Source: DASYTH01 sp045806965 (GTDB lineage: Bacteria; Actinomycetota; Actinomycetes; Mycobacteriales; Pseudonocardiaceae). Taken from it: a DNA stretch of 64,000 nucleotides. The stretch's first letter is position 1. Each line of letters begins with the position of its first letter. The notes under the pieces were generated by a model. The model saw only the letters and a list, made by a program, of their open reading frames with translations. It made no database searches and had not been told where the DNA came from. The stretch lies in NCBI GenBank assembly GCA_045806965.1, contig JBJMIG010000035.1, forward strand, positions 1 to 64,000. The letters run 5' to 3'. A program made the position numbers and the translations under genes. Below, piece by piece: positions 15,548 through 23,749 of the stretch.

Positions 15548-17134
15548 TTGCTGGGCCTGGAACTTGTCGTGATCCTCGGGGTGTGCGTGCTGGTGTGCAG
15601 CGCGGTCGCGCACCGGGTGCGGATCGCGCCGCCGGTGCTGCTGCTGGCCTGCGGCGTGCTGATCGGGTTCATCCCGGGGCTGCGGGTGATCAGCCTGCCG
15701 CCCGAGGTGATGCTGCTGCTGTTCCTGCCGGCGCTGCTGTACTGGGAGAGCCTGACCACCTCGCTGCGTGAGATCCGCAGCAACCTACGGGCGATCGTGC
15801 TGCTGAGCACCGGACTCGTGGTCGCGACCGCGGCCACCGTCGCGGTGGTGGCGCACGCGCTCGGCCTGGACTGGGGTCCGGCGTGGGTGCTCGGCGCGGC
15901 CGTGGCACCGACCGACGCGACCGCGGTCGGGGTGATCGCCCGAGGGCTGCCCCGGCGCACCATGACCATCCTGCGCGCGGAGAGCCTGGTCAACGACGGT
16001 ACCGCGCTGGTGATCTTCGGCATCGCGGTCGGGGTCACCGCCGGCCAGGAGCAGTTCAGCGTCGGGCACGTGGCGCTGCGGCTGGTGCTGGCCTACGCCG
16101 GCGGCGCACTCGCCGGCCTGCTCACCGCCTGGCTGGCCGTGCGGGCCCGGCGCGGGCTGGACAACCCCATGCACGAGAACGTGGTGAGCGTGCTGACCCC
16201 GTTCACCGCCTTCCTGCTCGCCGAGTTGATCGACGCCTCCGGCGTGCTCGCGGTGGTCGTCTGCGGGCTGACCCTGAGCCAGATCGGTCCCCGGGTGGTC
16301 CGCGCGGACACCCGTCAGCAGGCCGAGGCGTTCTGGCGGCTGGCCACCTTCCTGCTCAACGGCGCACTGTTCGTCCTCATCGGACTGCAGGCGCACGGCG
16401 TGCTGCGCGACCTGAGCGCGGCCCAGGCGGGCAGCGCGTTCGGCGTGATCGGGTCGATTTCCGCGGTGGTGATCGGCACCCGGTTCGCCTGGACCTACAC
16501 CACGCCCTACCTCATCCGGGCGCTGGATCGCCGGCCGCAGCAACGGCTGCGCCGGGTCGGCGCCCGGCAGCGGATGGTCAACGCGGTGTGTGGGTTCCGT
16601 GGCGCGGTCTCCCTCGCCGCCGCACTCGCCGTGCCGGACACGGCCGCCTCCGGCGCGCCGTTCCCGCAACGGGACCAGATCGTGCTGGTCACTTCCGGCG
16701 TCGTGGTCATCACCCTGGTGATGCAGGCTTTGGCGCTGCCGGCCGTGGTGCGCTGGGCGCGTCTGCCCGAGGACACCGCGTTGGCCGAGGAGCGCCGGCT
16801 GGCCGAGGCGACCGCCTCCGAGGAGGCCTACGCGGTGCTGCCGGACGTCGCCGCCCGGCTGGGCGTGAGCGACGCGGTGCTGGCCAGGGTCCGGGCGGAG
16901 TACGACCACCATCTGGAGGTGGCCCGGGCCAACCCGGACGACGATGAGGACGAGCCGCTGCGCCAGGCCGAGGCCGAGTACGCCGCGCTGCGGCTCGAGA
17001 TCATCGCGCACAAGCGGGCCACCGTGGTCCGGCTGCGGGATCAACAGGCCATCGACGACACGGTGCTTCGGCTCATCCAGGCCAAACTGGACGTCGAGGA
17101 GGTTCGGCTGGCGCACCGCGAGATCCTCGACTAG
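15548..17134 (+). CDS. CPA1-family Na+/H+ antiporter
   Basis: 528 aa from a TTG start with an excellent ribosome site. About 12 membrane helices precede a hydrophilic C-terminal domain (about 400-528). Signature segments include LFLPALLYWESLTTSL, VAPTDATAVGVIARGLPRRTMTILRAESLVNDGTALVIFG (the acidic ND pair used for cation/proton exchange) and CGFRGAVSLAAALAVP. Matches the NhaP/YjcE-type antiporters that export sodium for pH and salt homeostasis. The cytosolic tail is helical and charged (EYDHHLEVARANPDDDEDE), likely regulatory. Convergent with the receiver gene. Confidence 0.92.
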   Translation: MLGLELVVILGVCVLVCSAVAHRVRIAPPVLLLACGVLIGFIPGLRVISLPPEVMLLLFLPALLYWESLTTSLREIRSNLRAIVLLSTGLVVATAATVAVVAHALGLDWGPAWVLGAAVAPTDATAVGVIARGLPRRTMTILRAESLVNDGTALVIFGIAVGVTAGQEQFSVGHVALRLVLAYAGGALAGLLTAWLAVRARRGLDNPMHENVVSVLTPFTAFLLAELIDASGVLAVVVCGLTLSQIGPRVVRADTRQQAEAFWRLATFLLNGALFVLIGLQAHGVLRDLSAAQAGSAFGVIGSISAVVIGTRFAWTYTTPYLIRALDRRPQQRLRRVGARQRMVNAVCGFRGAVSLAAALAVPDTAASGAPFPQRDQIVLVTSGVVVITLVMQALALPAVVRWARLPEDTALAEERRLAEATASEEAYAVLPDVAARLGVSDAVLARVRAEYDHHLEVARANPDDDEDEPLRQAEAEYAALRLEIIAHKRATVVRLRDQQAIDDTVLRLIQAKLDVEEVRLAHREILD

Positions 17135-17151
17135 CTCGCCGGCCCGCTCGC

Positions 17152-17592
17152 TCAGTGGGGCAGCTTCACCACGGACACGAAGAAGTCGTCGATCTGGCGG
17201 ACCACCTCGACGAACCGGTCGAAGTCCACCGGCTTGGTGACATATGCGTTGGCGTGCAAGGAATAACTGCGCAGGATGTCCTCTTCGGCCTCCGAGGTGG
17301 TGAGCACCACCACCGGGATCCGGCGCAGGTCCGCGTCGGCCTTGAGCTCGGCGAGCACCTCGCGGCCGTCCCGCTTCGGCAGGTTCAGGTCGAGCAGGAT
17401 CAGGCCCGGCCGCGGCGCGTCCTGGTACGGCGGCTCACGCCGGACGAACTGGAGGGCCTCGACCCCGTCGCTGACCACGTGCAGCGCGTTGCGGATCTTG
17501 TGGTGCTCGAACGCCTCCCTGGTCATCAGCACATCGCCGGGGTCGTCCTCGACGAGGAGGATGTCGATGGGGGACGACGATTCGTCGGTCAT
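17152..17592 (-). CDS. Single-domain response regulator (Rcp1/CheY-like)
   Basis: 146 aa, receiver domain only. The acidic pocket is in LLVEDDPGD, the phospho-acceptor Asp in LILLDLNLPKRDG, the Thr in VVVLTTSEAEED, and the Lys in ANAYVTKPVDF. PxDxxLVEDDPGD and NLPKRDG are typical of receivers that partner phytochrome- or CHASE3-type kinases. The ATG at 17592 overlaps the kinase stop codon by 4 bp, so kinase and receiver are made together. No output domain; it probably relays phosphate or regulates by protein contact. Confidence 0.92.
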   Translation of the reverse strand: MTDESSSPIDILLVEDDPGDVLMTREAFEHHKIRNALHVVSDGVEALQFVRREPPYQDAPRPGLILLDLNLPKRDGREVLAELKADADLRRIPVVVLTTSEAEEDILRSYSLHANAYVTKPVDFDRFVEVVRQIDDFFVSVVKLPH

Positions 17593-19187
17593 GCTGGCAC
17601 GCTCTCCTCGGTTGCAGCCGGCTCGGACACGGCCGGCAGGGTGAAGTAGAACCGGGTGTGGCCTTCCGGCGGTTCGGTGTCCAGCCAGATCCGGCCGCCG
17701 TGGTATTCGATGATCTTTCGGCACATGGCCAGCCCGATGCCCGTGCCCGGGTACGCGCTCTTGGTGTGCAGCCGCTGGAAGATCACGAACACCCGCTCGG
17801 CATAGTCCGGCTCGATGCCGATCCCATTGTCGGTCACGGAGAAGAGCCACTCGTCGCCGGTGCGGACGGCGTCGACCCGGATCCGCGGCGGCTGCTCGCC
17901 CCGGAACTTGATCGCATTGCTGACCAGGTTCTGGAACACCGCGGTGAGCAGGGACGCCTCGCCGCGCACCTGGGGCAGGTCCGCGCCGATGCTGATCTCG
18001 GCCGCGGAGTACTCGATCGCCGACTCCAGGTTGCCGATCGCGTCCTTGACCAGCTCGCCGGTGTCCAGCACGACCAGCTGGCCGCCCCGGCGCCCGACCC
18101 GGGAGAACGCCAGCAGGTCGTTGATGAGCACCTGCATCCGCTTGGCGCCGTCCACCGCGAAGGAGATGTACTGGTCGCCGCGCTCGTCGAGCCGGCCCTG
18201 GTAGCGCCGCTGCAACAACTGGCAGAAGCTCGCCACCTTGCGCAGCGGCTCCTGCAAGTCGTGCGAGGCGACGTAGGCGAACTGCTCGAGGTCGGAGTTG
18301 GACCGCTCCAACTCGGCGGTGCGCGCGTCCAGCAACCGCTGCGCCTGGTGCAGTTCGTTCACCTCGTCCACCACCCGGCGGCGCATGGCCTCCACGTCGT
18401 CGGCCAGCTCACCGAGCTCGCGCGGGCCGCCGCTGCCTCGCACCCTGCGGTCGAGCTCGCCCGCGGTGACCTGCCGAACCTCGCCGGCCAGGCCGAGGAT
18501 CGGCCGCACGATGGTCCGTTGGAAGGCCACGTACAAGCCGATGAACAGGGCGAGCACCAGCACCGCGACGACGAACAGCATCACGCTGAGAAAGGTCGCC
18601 GCGCGTTTCAGGTCGGCCCGGTCGGCGTCCCGGTCGGCACCGAGGTTGCGCCGCTGGGTGTCCAGCGCCGCGCGCACGGCGTCGAACTGCGCCGACGCGC
18701 GGTCCACCTCGCTCGGGCTCGGCACCGGTGCGGCCAGCTGCGCCTGCGCGGTCCGCTGCCAGACGCCGGCCTTCGCCAGCACGTCGTCGAGGTCCCGGCC
18801 GGCGGGGGTCTCCGCGGTCGCGCCGAGCCCGCGCAGCTGCGCCACGGCGGCGTCCTGTTGACGCCTGCCCTCGTCGTAGGGGCCGCGGAAGCTGCCCTGC
18901 CCGGTGAGCTGGTAGCCACGCAGGCCGGTCTCCTGGTTGAGCAGCGCCGCGTTGAGGTCCCTTGCCTGGAGCAGCTGCGGGTCGAGCTGGTCGACCACCT
19001 GGGACCGGGCCTTGCTGAGCTGGTCGACCGCGACCACGCCGCCGGTGATGGTGACCACCAGCATGATCACCTCGACCGCGGCGAGCACCCCGGACCAGCG
19101 GCGTACCCGCCACCGCCCGGCCGCCGCGGAGCCGCGTGGCCTGCTCTCCGGCCGCGTCGTCTGCGTCGTCTCGCTCACCGCCCGCAC
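17589..19187 (-). CDS. CHASE3/HAMP sensor histidine kinase
   Basis: About 532 aa (start GTG 19187, or GTG 19178). First membrane helix at about 33-54, then a helical extracytoplasmic CHASE3 domain (LLNQETGLRGYQLTGQ at about 81-96), a second helix near 195-220, a HAMP linker (RPILGLAGEVRQVTAGELDRRV) and a coiled coil. The HisKA box SHDLQEPLRKVASF carries the phospho-His; ATPase boxes are NLVSNAIKF, DNGIGIEP and GTGIGLAMCRKI. CHASE3 senses unidentified external signals. Forms a module with the receiver and the SpoIIE phosphatase. Arrangement is common in actinobacteria; the signal is unknown. Confidence 0.92.
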   Translation of the reverse strand: MRAVSETTQTTRPESRPRGSAAAGRWRVRRWSGVLAAVEVIMLVVTITGGVVAVDQLSKARSQVVDQLDPQLLQARDLNAALLNQETGLRGYQLTGQGSFRGPYDEGRRQQDAAVAQLRGLGATAETPAGRDLDDVLAKAGVWQRTAQAQLAAPVPSPSEVDRASAQFDAVRAALDTQRRNLGADRDADRADLKRAATFLSVMLFVVAVLVLALFIGLYVAFQRTIVRPILGLAGEVRQVTAGELDRRVRGSGGPRELGELADDVEAMRRRVVDEVNELHQAQRLLDARTAELERSNSDLEQFAYVASHDLQEPLRKVASFCQLLQRRYQGRLDERGDQYISFAVDGAKRMQVLINDLLAFSRVGRRGGQLVVLDTGELVKDAIGNLESAIEYSAAEISIGADLPQVRGEASLLTAVFQNLVSNAIKFRGEQPPRIRVDAVRTGDEWLFSVTDNGIGIEPDYAERVFVIFQRLHTKSAYPGTGIGLAMCRKIIEYHGGRIWLDTEPPEGHTRFYFTLPAVSEPAATEESVPA

Positions 19188-19221
19188 CTCGCAAGCTCGC
19201 GCACCGCCAGCACCTCGCAGC

Positions 19222-20439
19222 TCATCCGCTGCCGTCCTCCGGGTGGTGGGTCAGCAGCGCCATGGCGATGTCGTCGTCGAGCGGACCGCCGTTGAGGTCC
19301 TCGACCCGGCCGATCAGCAGGTCGAGCACCGCGCCCTGGTTGCGCCGCCAAACCCGGTCGCGGCGCAGGATGTCGAGCAACAGGGTGGCCATGTTCTCGT
19401 GGCCGAGCCGGTCGTCGCTGCCCTCCACCTTGCCCTCGAACACCCCGTCGGTGTAGAGCAGCAACGACCACCCGGGCTCGAGCTCGACGTCCAGCGGCTG
19501 CCAGGTGGTGTCGGTGGACAGGCCGAGCGGGAATCCCAGGTGGACGGTCGGCAGCAGCCGGCCGGCGTCCCCGACGACCAACAGCGGCGGCGGGTGTCCG
19601 GCCAGGATCATCCGCAGCGACCGTCGGTCGGCCGGGATGCTGACCATGCAGAGGGTGACGAAGCTGTACCGGATCCGCTCGTGGATCAGCAGCCGCTGCA
19701 CGGTGTCCAGCACCTCGGCGGTGGGCAGCCCGGCGAGCACCAGCGCGCGCCAGGCGATCCGCAGCGCCACGCCGAGCGCCGCCTCGTCCGGTCCGTGCCC
19801 GCTGACGTCTCCGATGGTCGCGTGCACGGTGCCGTCCGGTAACTCGACGGCGTCGTAGAAGTCCCCGCCGAGCAGCGTGCCGTTGCGCCCTGGCCGGTAC
19901 CGCGCGTCGAGTTCGAGCAGGGCGTCGGTGAGTAGGGGAGTGGGCAGCAGGCCGCGCTCGAGCCGGCTGTTCTCGTTGGCGTGCAGTTGCTGCTGGAGCA
20001 ACTCCTGCTCGACCTCTTCGGCGCGCTTGCGCTCCCAGGCGTAGCGAATGGCGCGGACCAACAGCGGGCCGTCCACCTGGTCCTTGACCAGGTAGTCCTG
20101 GGCGCCGGAGGCCACCGCGGCCACGCCGGTGAGCTCGTCGCGCTGCCCGGTGAGCACCACAACGGCGTTGGCCGGGGCGTGTTGACGCAGCTTGGTCAGC
20201 CCGGCCAGCCCGTCCGCGTCGGGCAGGTGCAGGTCGAGCAGCACGCAGTCGGCCTCGATCGGACCGGCCAGGGCAGCCGCCATGGTGGCCACCCGGTTCA
20301 GCGTTACCGGTGTGCCGGCGTCGCCGAGCATCTCCTCGACGAGCAGGGCATCGCCGTCATCGTCCTCGATGAGCAGCACCCGCAGCCGTTGTCCCGGCGA
20401 CAGCCTCGGCGGCACACCCGAGGCGAGGGCGAACTCCAA
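19222..20439 (-). CDS. Receiver-SpoIIE/PP2C phosphatase (RsbU-like)
   Basis: 405 aa from a TTG with GGAGG upstream. N-terminal receiver (LLIEDDDGDALL, Asp in CVLLDLHLPDADG, VVLTGQRD, YLVKDQ) up to about 140, a short coiled coil (EEVEQELLQQQLHANENSRLERGLLP), then a PP2C-like SpoIIE domain (GGDFYDAVELPDG, IGDVSGHGPDEAALG, LYTDGVFEG, DDDIAMALL) with the metal-binding Asp residues intact. Such proteins dephosphorylate anti-sigma antagonists in partner-switching cascades under control of receiver phosphorylation. Lies 34 bp upstream of the kinase gene. Confidence 0.92.
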   Translation of the reverse strand: MEFALASGVPPRLSPGQRLRVLLIEDDDGDALLVEEMLGDAGTPVTLNRVATMAAALAGPIEADCVLLDLHLPDADGLAGLTKLRQHAPANAVVVLTGQRDELTGVAAVASGAQDYLVKDQVDGPLLVRAIRYAWERKRAEEVEQELLQQQLHANENSRLERGLLPTPLLTDALLELDARYRPGRNGTLLGGDFYDAVELPDGTVHATIGDVSGHGPDEAALGVALRIAWRALVLAGLPTAEVLDTVQRLLIHERIRYSFVTLCMVSIPADRRSLRMILAGHPPPLLVVGDAGRLLPTVHLGFPLGLSTDTTWQPLDVELEPGWSLLLYTDGVFEGKVEGSDDRLGHENMATLLLDILRRDRVWRRNQGAVLDLLIGRVEDLNGGPLDDDIAMALLTHHPEDGSG

Positions 20440-20548
20440 AGCACCTCCTGCTGAGACGATCCGGTGCGGACGGCTGCGGGCTCAACCAGCGTCACCCTAG
20501 CCAACCAGCCGGCGTGTAGAGCACGCTCGGCCGGGGTAGACCTGCGGG

Positions 20549-21109
20549 ATGTCACAGACCGCGGTCGGGCGAGACGATGTCGTCACCATCCTGATCCAGC
20601 AGCACCAGGAGCTCCGGGCCTTGTTCCTGGTGTTGGACGACGCCGTCGGAGATGTCCGCAGGGACGCCTTCCACCGGTTGGTCCGCCTGCTCGCGGTGCA
20701 CGAGACGGCCGAGGCTGAGATCGTGCACCCCGCGGTCCGGGGCCTGAAGGGCGGTGCTGCGGTGGCCGCGGCGCGTGCGGCCGAGGAGCACCGGGTCACG
20801 GCACTGTTGTCCACATTGGACCAGATCGGGCCGGACGCCGAGGGCTTCGACACCCTGCTCATGCAGCTCCGCGACGACGTGCTGGCCCATGCCGTGCACG
20901 AGGAACGGGAGGAGTTCCCGTTGCTGCGCGCCGCGTGCGGCCCGGCCCGGCTGCACGCGATGGCCCGCGCGGTGCGCGCCGCCGAGGCGATCGCGCCAAC
21001 CCGGCCGCATCCCGGGGTGCAGGGCGCCAAGGCCAACCTGCTGCTCGGCCCGCCGCTGGCGATCATGGACCGGGCCCGCGACCTGATCCGCCAGGCCCTC
21101 GGCCGCTGA
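20549..21109 (+). CDS. Hemerythrin HHE-domain protein
   Basis: 186 aa. His/Glu residues of a four-helix diiron bundle are spread as expected: ILIQQHQELR, LLAVHETAEAEIVHPAVRG, AEEHRVTALLS and LAHAVHEEREEFPLLRA. Single-domain HHE proteins bind O2 or NO or handle reactive oxygen, and in actinobacteria are linked to oxidative and redox stress. The C-terminus (PGVQGAKANLLLGPPLAIMDRARDLIRQALG) is also conserved in this group. Monocistronic, divergent from the phosphatase gene and convergent with the winged-helix gene. Confidence 0.88.
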   Translation: MSQTAVGRDDVVTILIQQHQELRALFLVLDDAVGDVRRDAFHRLVRLLAVHETAEAEIVHPAVRGLKGGAAVAAARAAEEHRVTALLSTLDQIGPDAEGFDTLLMQLRDDVLAHAVHEEREEFPLLRAACGPARLHAMARAVRAAEAIAPTRPHPGVQGAKANLLLGPPLAIMDRARDLIRQALGR

Positions 21110-21113
21110 GCGG

Positions 21114-22316
21114 TCAGGCCAAGAGCTCCCGCTCGACCGCGGCGGGGGTCCTGGCCCGTGCGGTGAGGCGGACCGGGCCCAGGCGCTCGGCCAGGGCGGC
21201 AGCGGACTTCTCGATGGCCGCCGTGGTCTCCGTGCCGACGTCCTCAAGGAGCCGGAAGACGACCTCGCCGGTCTTGCGCTGGGCCCAGCCGCCGACGATC
21301 CGGCCGTCGCACCACACCGTCGGGGAGACGTTGCCGGTGCGGTCGAACAGCAGCTCCGCGTGCGCGCCGAGATAGAAGTCGCGGCGGTTCCACCCCATCG
21401 GGGTCGGATCGAGCCCGGGGAGCAGGGCGACCCACGGCTCGACCGGCGCCAGTTCGTCGGCCAGGTCGTCGGCCAGCGCGATGCCGGGCGTGCCGTCCAG
21501 GTCGACCTCGACCGGGTTCAGCGCGGTGAGCGCGCGCTTGGTCTGGGTCGCGGTCCAGCCGGTCCACCAGCGCAGGTCGGCCACGGTGGCCGGGCCGAAG
21601 GTGGCCAGCCACTGCTTGGCCAGCGTGGTTTCGGCCGCCTCCGCTGGCAGTTCCGGCAGCCCGCCTTGGCACCAGCGGTCGGTCGGGCTCCAGCGGAACT
21701 GGGTCGAGGTCCACGAGCCGAGCGGGCGGCCGCGGACGATGTGGCCCTCGGCGGCCAGCACCAGCAGCACCCGGCTGACCACCCGCTGCCGGCCCTCGTA
21801 GGCCTTGCCCCTGTTGAGCACCAGCTCGGTGCGTAACCGGGGGTCGACGGTGCTCAGCTCGTTGGCTGTGGCGGTGCCGAGGTCGGCGAGCGCGGCCAGG
21901 GCCACCTGTTCGACCTCGGCCAGCCAGCCGTCGACCCCGGCCGCGACCTGATCCGCGGTCAGGTTCTCGGCCAGCAGGGACAGCAGCAGCCGACGCTGCT
22001 GGGCGGCCACCGGGCGGGAGCAGGCGGCCTGCACCGCTGGTGCGGTTTCGATCGGCACCACGAACACGGTGCGGCGCATGCCGAGCAGTCGCAGCAGGGT
22101 CCGGTCGTCGTACAGCGCGCGCTCCACCGGCTCGACCCCGTCGCCGGTGGTGTACCGGTCGGTCCGGGCCCAGATCGACAGGTACACGGTCGATGGGTCG
22201 GTGCCGTGCAGCGCCACCATGCTCCTGGCCGCCTCGAGCGCGGACGACGCCGGTGCGGCCAGCCGGTGCCGGTGGCCGAGCCGGGCCCGGCGCTGCGCGA
22301 CGCTGATCCGTGGCAT
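21114..22316 (-). CDS. Winged-helix DNA-binding-domain protein (HTH_42/AlkZ-related)
   Basis: 400 aa. Matches the actinobacterial winged-helix DNA-binding-domain family related to YcaQ/AlkZ glycosylases: SALEAARSMVALHGTDPSTVYLSIWARTD, LLGMRRTVFVVP, GHIVRGRPLGSWTSTQFRW, GFPATVADLRWWTGW-like segment, WVALLPGLDPTPMGWNRRDFYLG and SPTVWCDGRIVGGWAQR. Relatives remove alkylated or cross-linked bases, but the actinobacterial paralogs are uncharacterised. ATG 22316 overlaps the nitrile hydratase alpha stop as TGATG, so it is cotranscribed with that operon; the link may be accidental. Confidence 0.8.
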   Translation of the reverse strand: MPRISVAQRRARLGHRHRLAAPASSALEAARSMVALHGTDPSTVYLSIWARTDRYTTGDGVEPVERALYDDRTLLRLLGMRRTVFVVPIETAPAVQAACSRPVAAQQRRLLLSLLAENLTADQVAAGVDGWLAEVEQVALAALADLGTATANELSTVDPRLRTELVLNRGKAYEGRQRVVSRVLLVLAAEGHIVRGRPLGSWTSTQFRWSPTDRWCQGGLPELPAEAAETTLAKQWLATFGPATVADLRWWTGWTATQTKRALTALNPVEVDLDGTPGIALADDLADELAPVEPWVALLPGLDPTPMGWNRRDFYLGAHAELLFDRTGNVSPTVWCDGRIVGGWAQRKTGEVVFRLLEDVGTETTAAIEKSAAALAERLGPVRLTARARTPAAVERELLA

Positions 22317-22957
22317 CAGGCGGACACCGGACCGGCGATCGAGCCGGCGCCGATCAGCGCGTCCCGAGTGACCAGCGCGGCGAGTTGGTCCTCGGTCAGG
22401 TCCTCGCTGCCGTCCGGGCGGCGGGGCAGGACCAGATACCGGCAGTCGGCAGTGGAGTCCCACACCCGGATCTCCACCTTCTGGTCGAGCCGCACACCGA
22501 ACTCGGCGAGCACCGCGCGCGGCTCGCGCACCGCCCTCGACCGGTAGGCGAACGACTTGTACCAGCGCGGCGACGGCCCGAGCAGCGGAACCGGGTAGCA
22601 CGAGCAGAGCGTGCAGACCACCAGGTTGTGCACCTCCGGGGTGTTCTCGACCACCACGAGGGCGAGGAACGGCAGCTCCACGTTGGTGCCACCGCGCAGG
22701 TCGTAGCCATCGGCGCGAACCACCTCGGTGGCGTCGTCGAGCAACCGGCGGCGAAAGTCCGGGTCGCGCCAGGCCCTGGCAACGTAGCGGGCCCCGTTCC
22801 GCGCGCCCATCCGGTGAACGAACACGTCCTCGACGTCGTCCACCTGCTCGGCGCCGAGCGCCCCGCGGGCGATCAGCAGGCGCTCCAACTCGGCCACCCG
22901 GCGGGCCATCGGCGCGGTCGGCGCGTGCTCGGCAGGCCCGCTCACCAACTCGCTCAC
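22316..22957 (-). CDS. Nitrile hydratase alpha-like subunit (cobalt-type motif)
   Basis: 213 aa. The metal-binding claw VVCTLCSCYP (Cys 115, 118, 120) is the hallmark of nitrile hydratase alpha and thiocyanate hydrolase gamma. Thr between the first cysteines marks the cobalt type, and the two inner thiols are normally oxidised to sulfinate and sulfenate. Flanking blocks fit: NGARYVARAWRDPDFRRRLL, ELPFLALVVVENTPEVHNLVVC and WYKSFAYRSRAVREPRAVLAEFG. GTG 22957 overlaps the beta-C stop by 4 bp. No separate cobalt chaperone is visible nearby. Substrate (nitrile, thiocyanate or a metabolite nitrile) unknown. Confidence 0.9.
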   Translation of the reverse strand: MSELVSGPAEHAPTAPMARRVAELERLLIARGALGAEQVDDVEDVFVHRMGARNGARYVARAWRDPDFRRRLLDDATEVVRADGYDLRGGTNVELPFLALVVVENTPEVHNLVVCTLCSCYPVPLLGPSPRWYKSFAYRSRAVREPRAVLAEFGVRLDQKVEIRVWDSTADCRYLVLPRRPDGSEDLTEDQLAALVTRDALIGAGSIAGPVSA

Positions 22958-23244
22958 TCGGACACCTCCGCGCGCAGGTAGCTCTCGAACAGATCCAGGT
23001 ACACCACGTGCGCGCCGGCGTCGGCGCCCCACAGTGCGGTGGCCGGGAACCGCACGCTGTACAGCGCCTGCCGCTCCGCCCGGCCGAACCTGGCGAGGTC
23101 GTCCGGGAACGGGAAGTGCCCGCGCAGCGCGTGCACCGTGCCGGCGCGGCCGCGGACGTAGAGCGGCAGCCGGGTGTGGCCCGGCGCGGCGTGCAGCCGG
23201 GCGCGCACCCGCTGGCCAGGGGTGAAGGTCACGGCCACCGTCAT
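22954..23244 (-). CDS. Nitrile hydratase beta subunit, C-terminal half as a separate gene
   Basis: 96 aa. Corresponds to the SH3-like C-terminal domain of the beta subunit (FTPGQRVRARLHAAPGHTRLPLYVRGRAGTVHALRG, then ALYSVRFPATALWG and VYLDLFESYLR). In classical enzymes this is fused to the N-terminal helical part. Here it is a free-standing gene, as in thiocyanate hydrolase and toyocamycin nitrile hydratase, which have three subunits. ATG overlaps the stop of the upstream beta-N frame (ATGA), showing the natural reading frame of that gene. Confidence 0.88.
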   Translation of the reverse strand: MTVAVTFTPGQRVRARLHAAPGHTRLPLYVRGRAGTVHALRGHFPFPDDLARFGRAERQALYSVRFPATALWGADAGAHVVYLDLFESYLRAEVSE

Positions 23245-23548
23245 GCCGTCTCCCGCATGGTGGCCAGCACCGCGCCCCGCTCGTCCTCGGTGAGCAGACC
23301 TTCGCCACGCACAGCCGCTCGCAGGCGTCGGCCCAGCGCTCGTAGTAGCCGCTGGCGAAGTACTCGGCGGGCGGCATCCGCTCGATCGAGTGGCGGAACT
23401 CGTCCCAGGTGAACGCGCCGTTGTGGATCAGCGACCGGACGATGGCGAACACCCTGGCCTCCCAGGCGGTCTGGAAGCTCAGCTCGTCGTCCCGCCCGGT
23501 CACCGGCCCGAAGCCGTGCAGCCCGCCGATGTCGTGCACATAGCTCAC
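23241..23548 (-). pseudogene. Nitrile hydratase beta subunit N-terminal half, frameshifted
   Basis: From GTG 23548 one frame encodes VSYVHDIGGLHGFGPV through FRHSIERMPPAEYFASGYYERWADACERL. After that the conserved continuation RGEGLLTEDERGAVLATMRETA lies in the neighbouring frame, ending at a TGA (23241) that overlaps the next start. Moving between them needs one extra base near 23311-23318, so this copy looks like a 1-nt deletion. Unshifted, the first frame runs on through the next genes without sense. The intact protein would be about 102 aa, matching the beta N-terminal domain. A sequencing error is possible; no slippery homopolymer sits at the junction. Confidence 0.75.
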
Positions 23549-23694
23549 GGCAACGCCTCGCAGGCTCGGCGCTGCCGCTCGGACACAGTGCTTGATGGTT
23601 CGCTCGCAAGCTCGCTCACGGCAACGCCTCGCAGGCTCGGCGCTGCCGGTCGGACACAGTGCTTGATGGTTCGCTCGCACGCTCGCTCACGGCA
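23543..23694. repeat. 71-bp tandem repeat upstream of the nitrile hydratase operon
   Basis: Two near-identical 71-bp copies start at 23543 and 23614 (GCTCACGGCAACGCCTCGCA), with a third truncated copy at 23685. The copies differ at few positions. Each contains TCGGACACAGTGCTTGATGG. The first copy supplies the GTG start of the beta-N gene. Confidence 0.9.
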
Positions 23695-23749
23695 TCATCG
23701 TGCCCTGTGGCTCGGGCCGTGACCAGTTGCGCGGGTGCACACTGTTCGG

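Noticed and set aside
17658..19295. A 545-codon plus-strand frame opposite the sensor kinase
   Set aside because: The minus strand encodes complete HisKA and ATPase motifs; the plus product has none.
22316..23548. One long continuous protein across the nitrile hydratase region
   Set aside because: The open frame passes through beta-C out of frame; conserved sequence and ATGA/GTGA overlaps show three genes, with a frameshift in the first.
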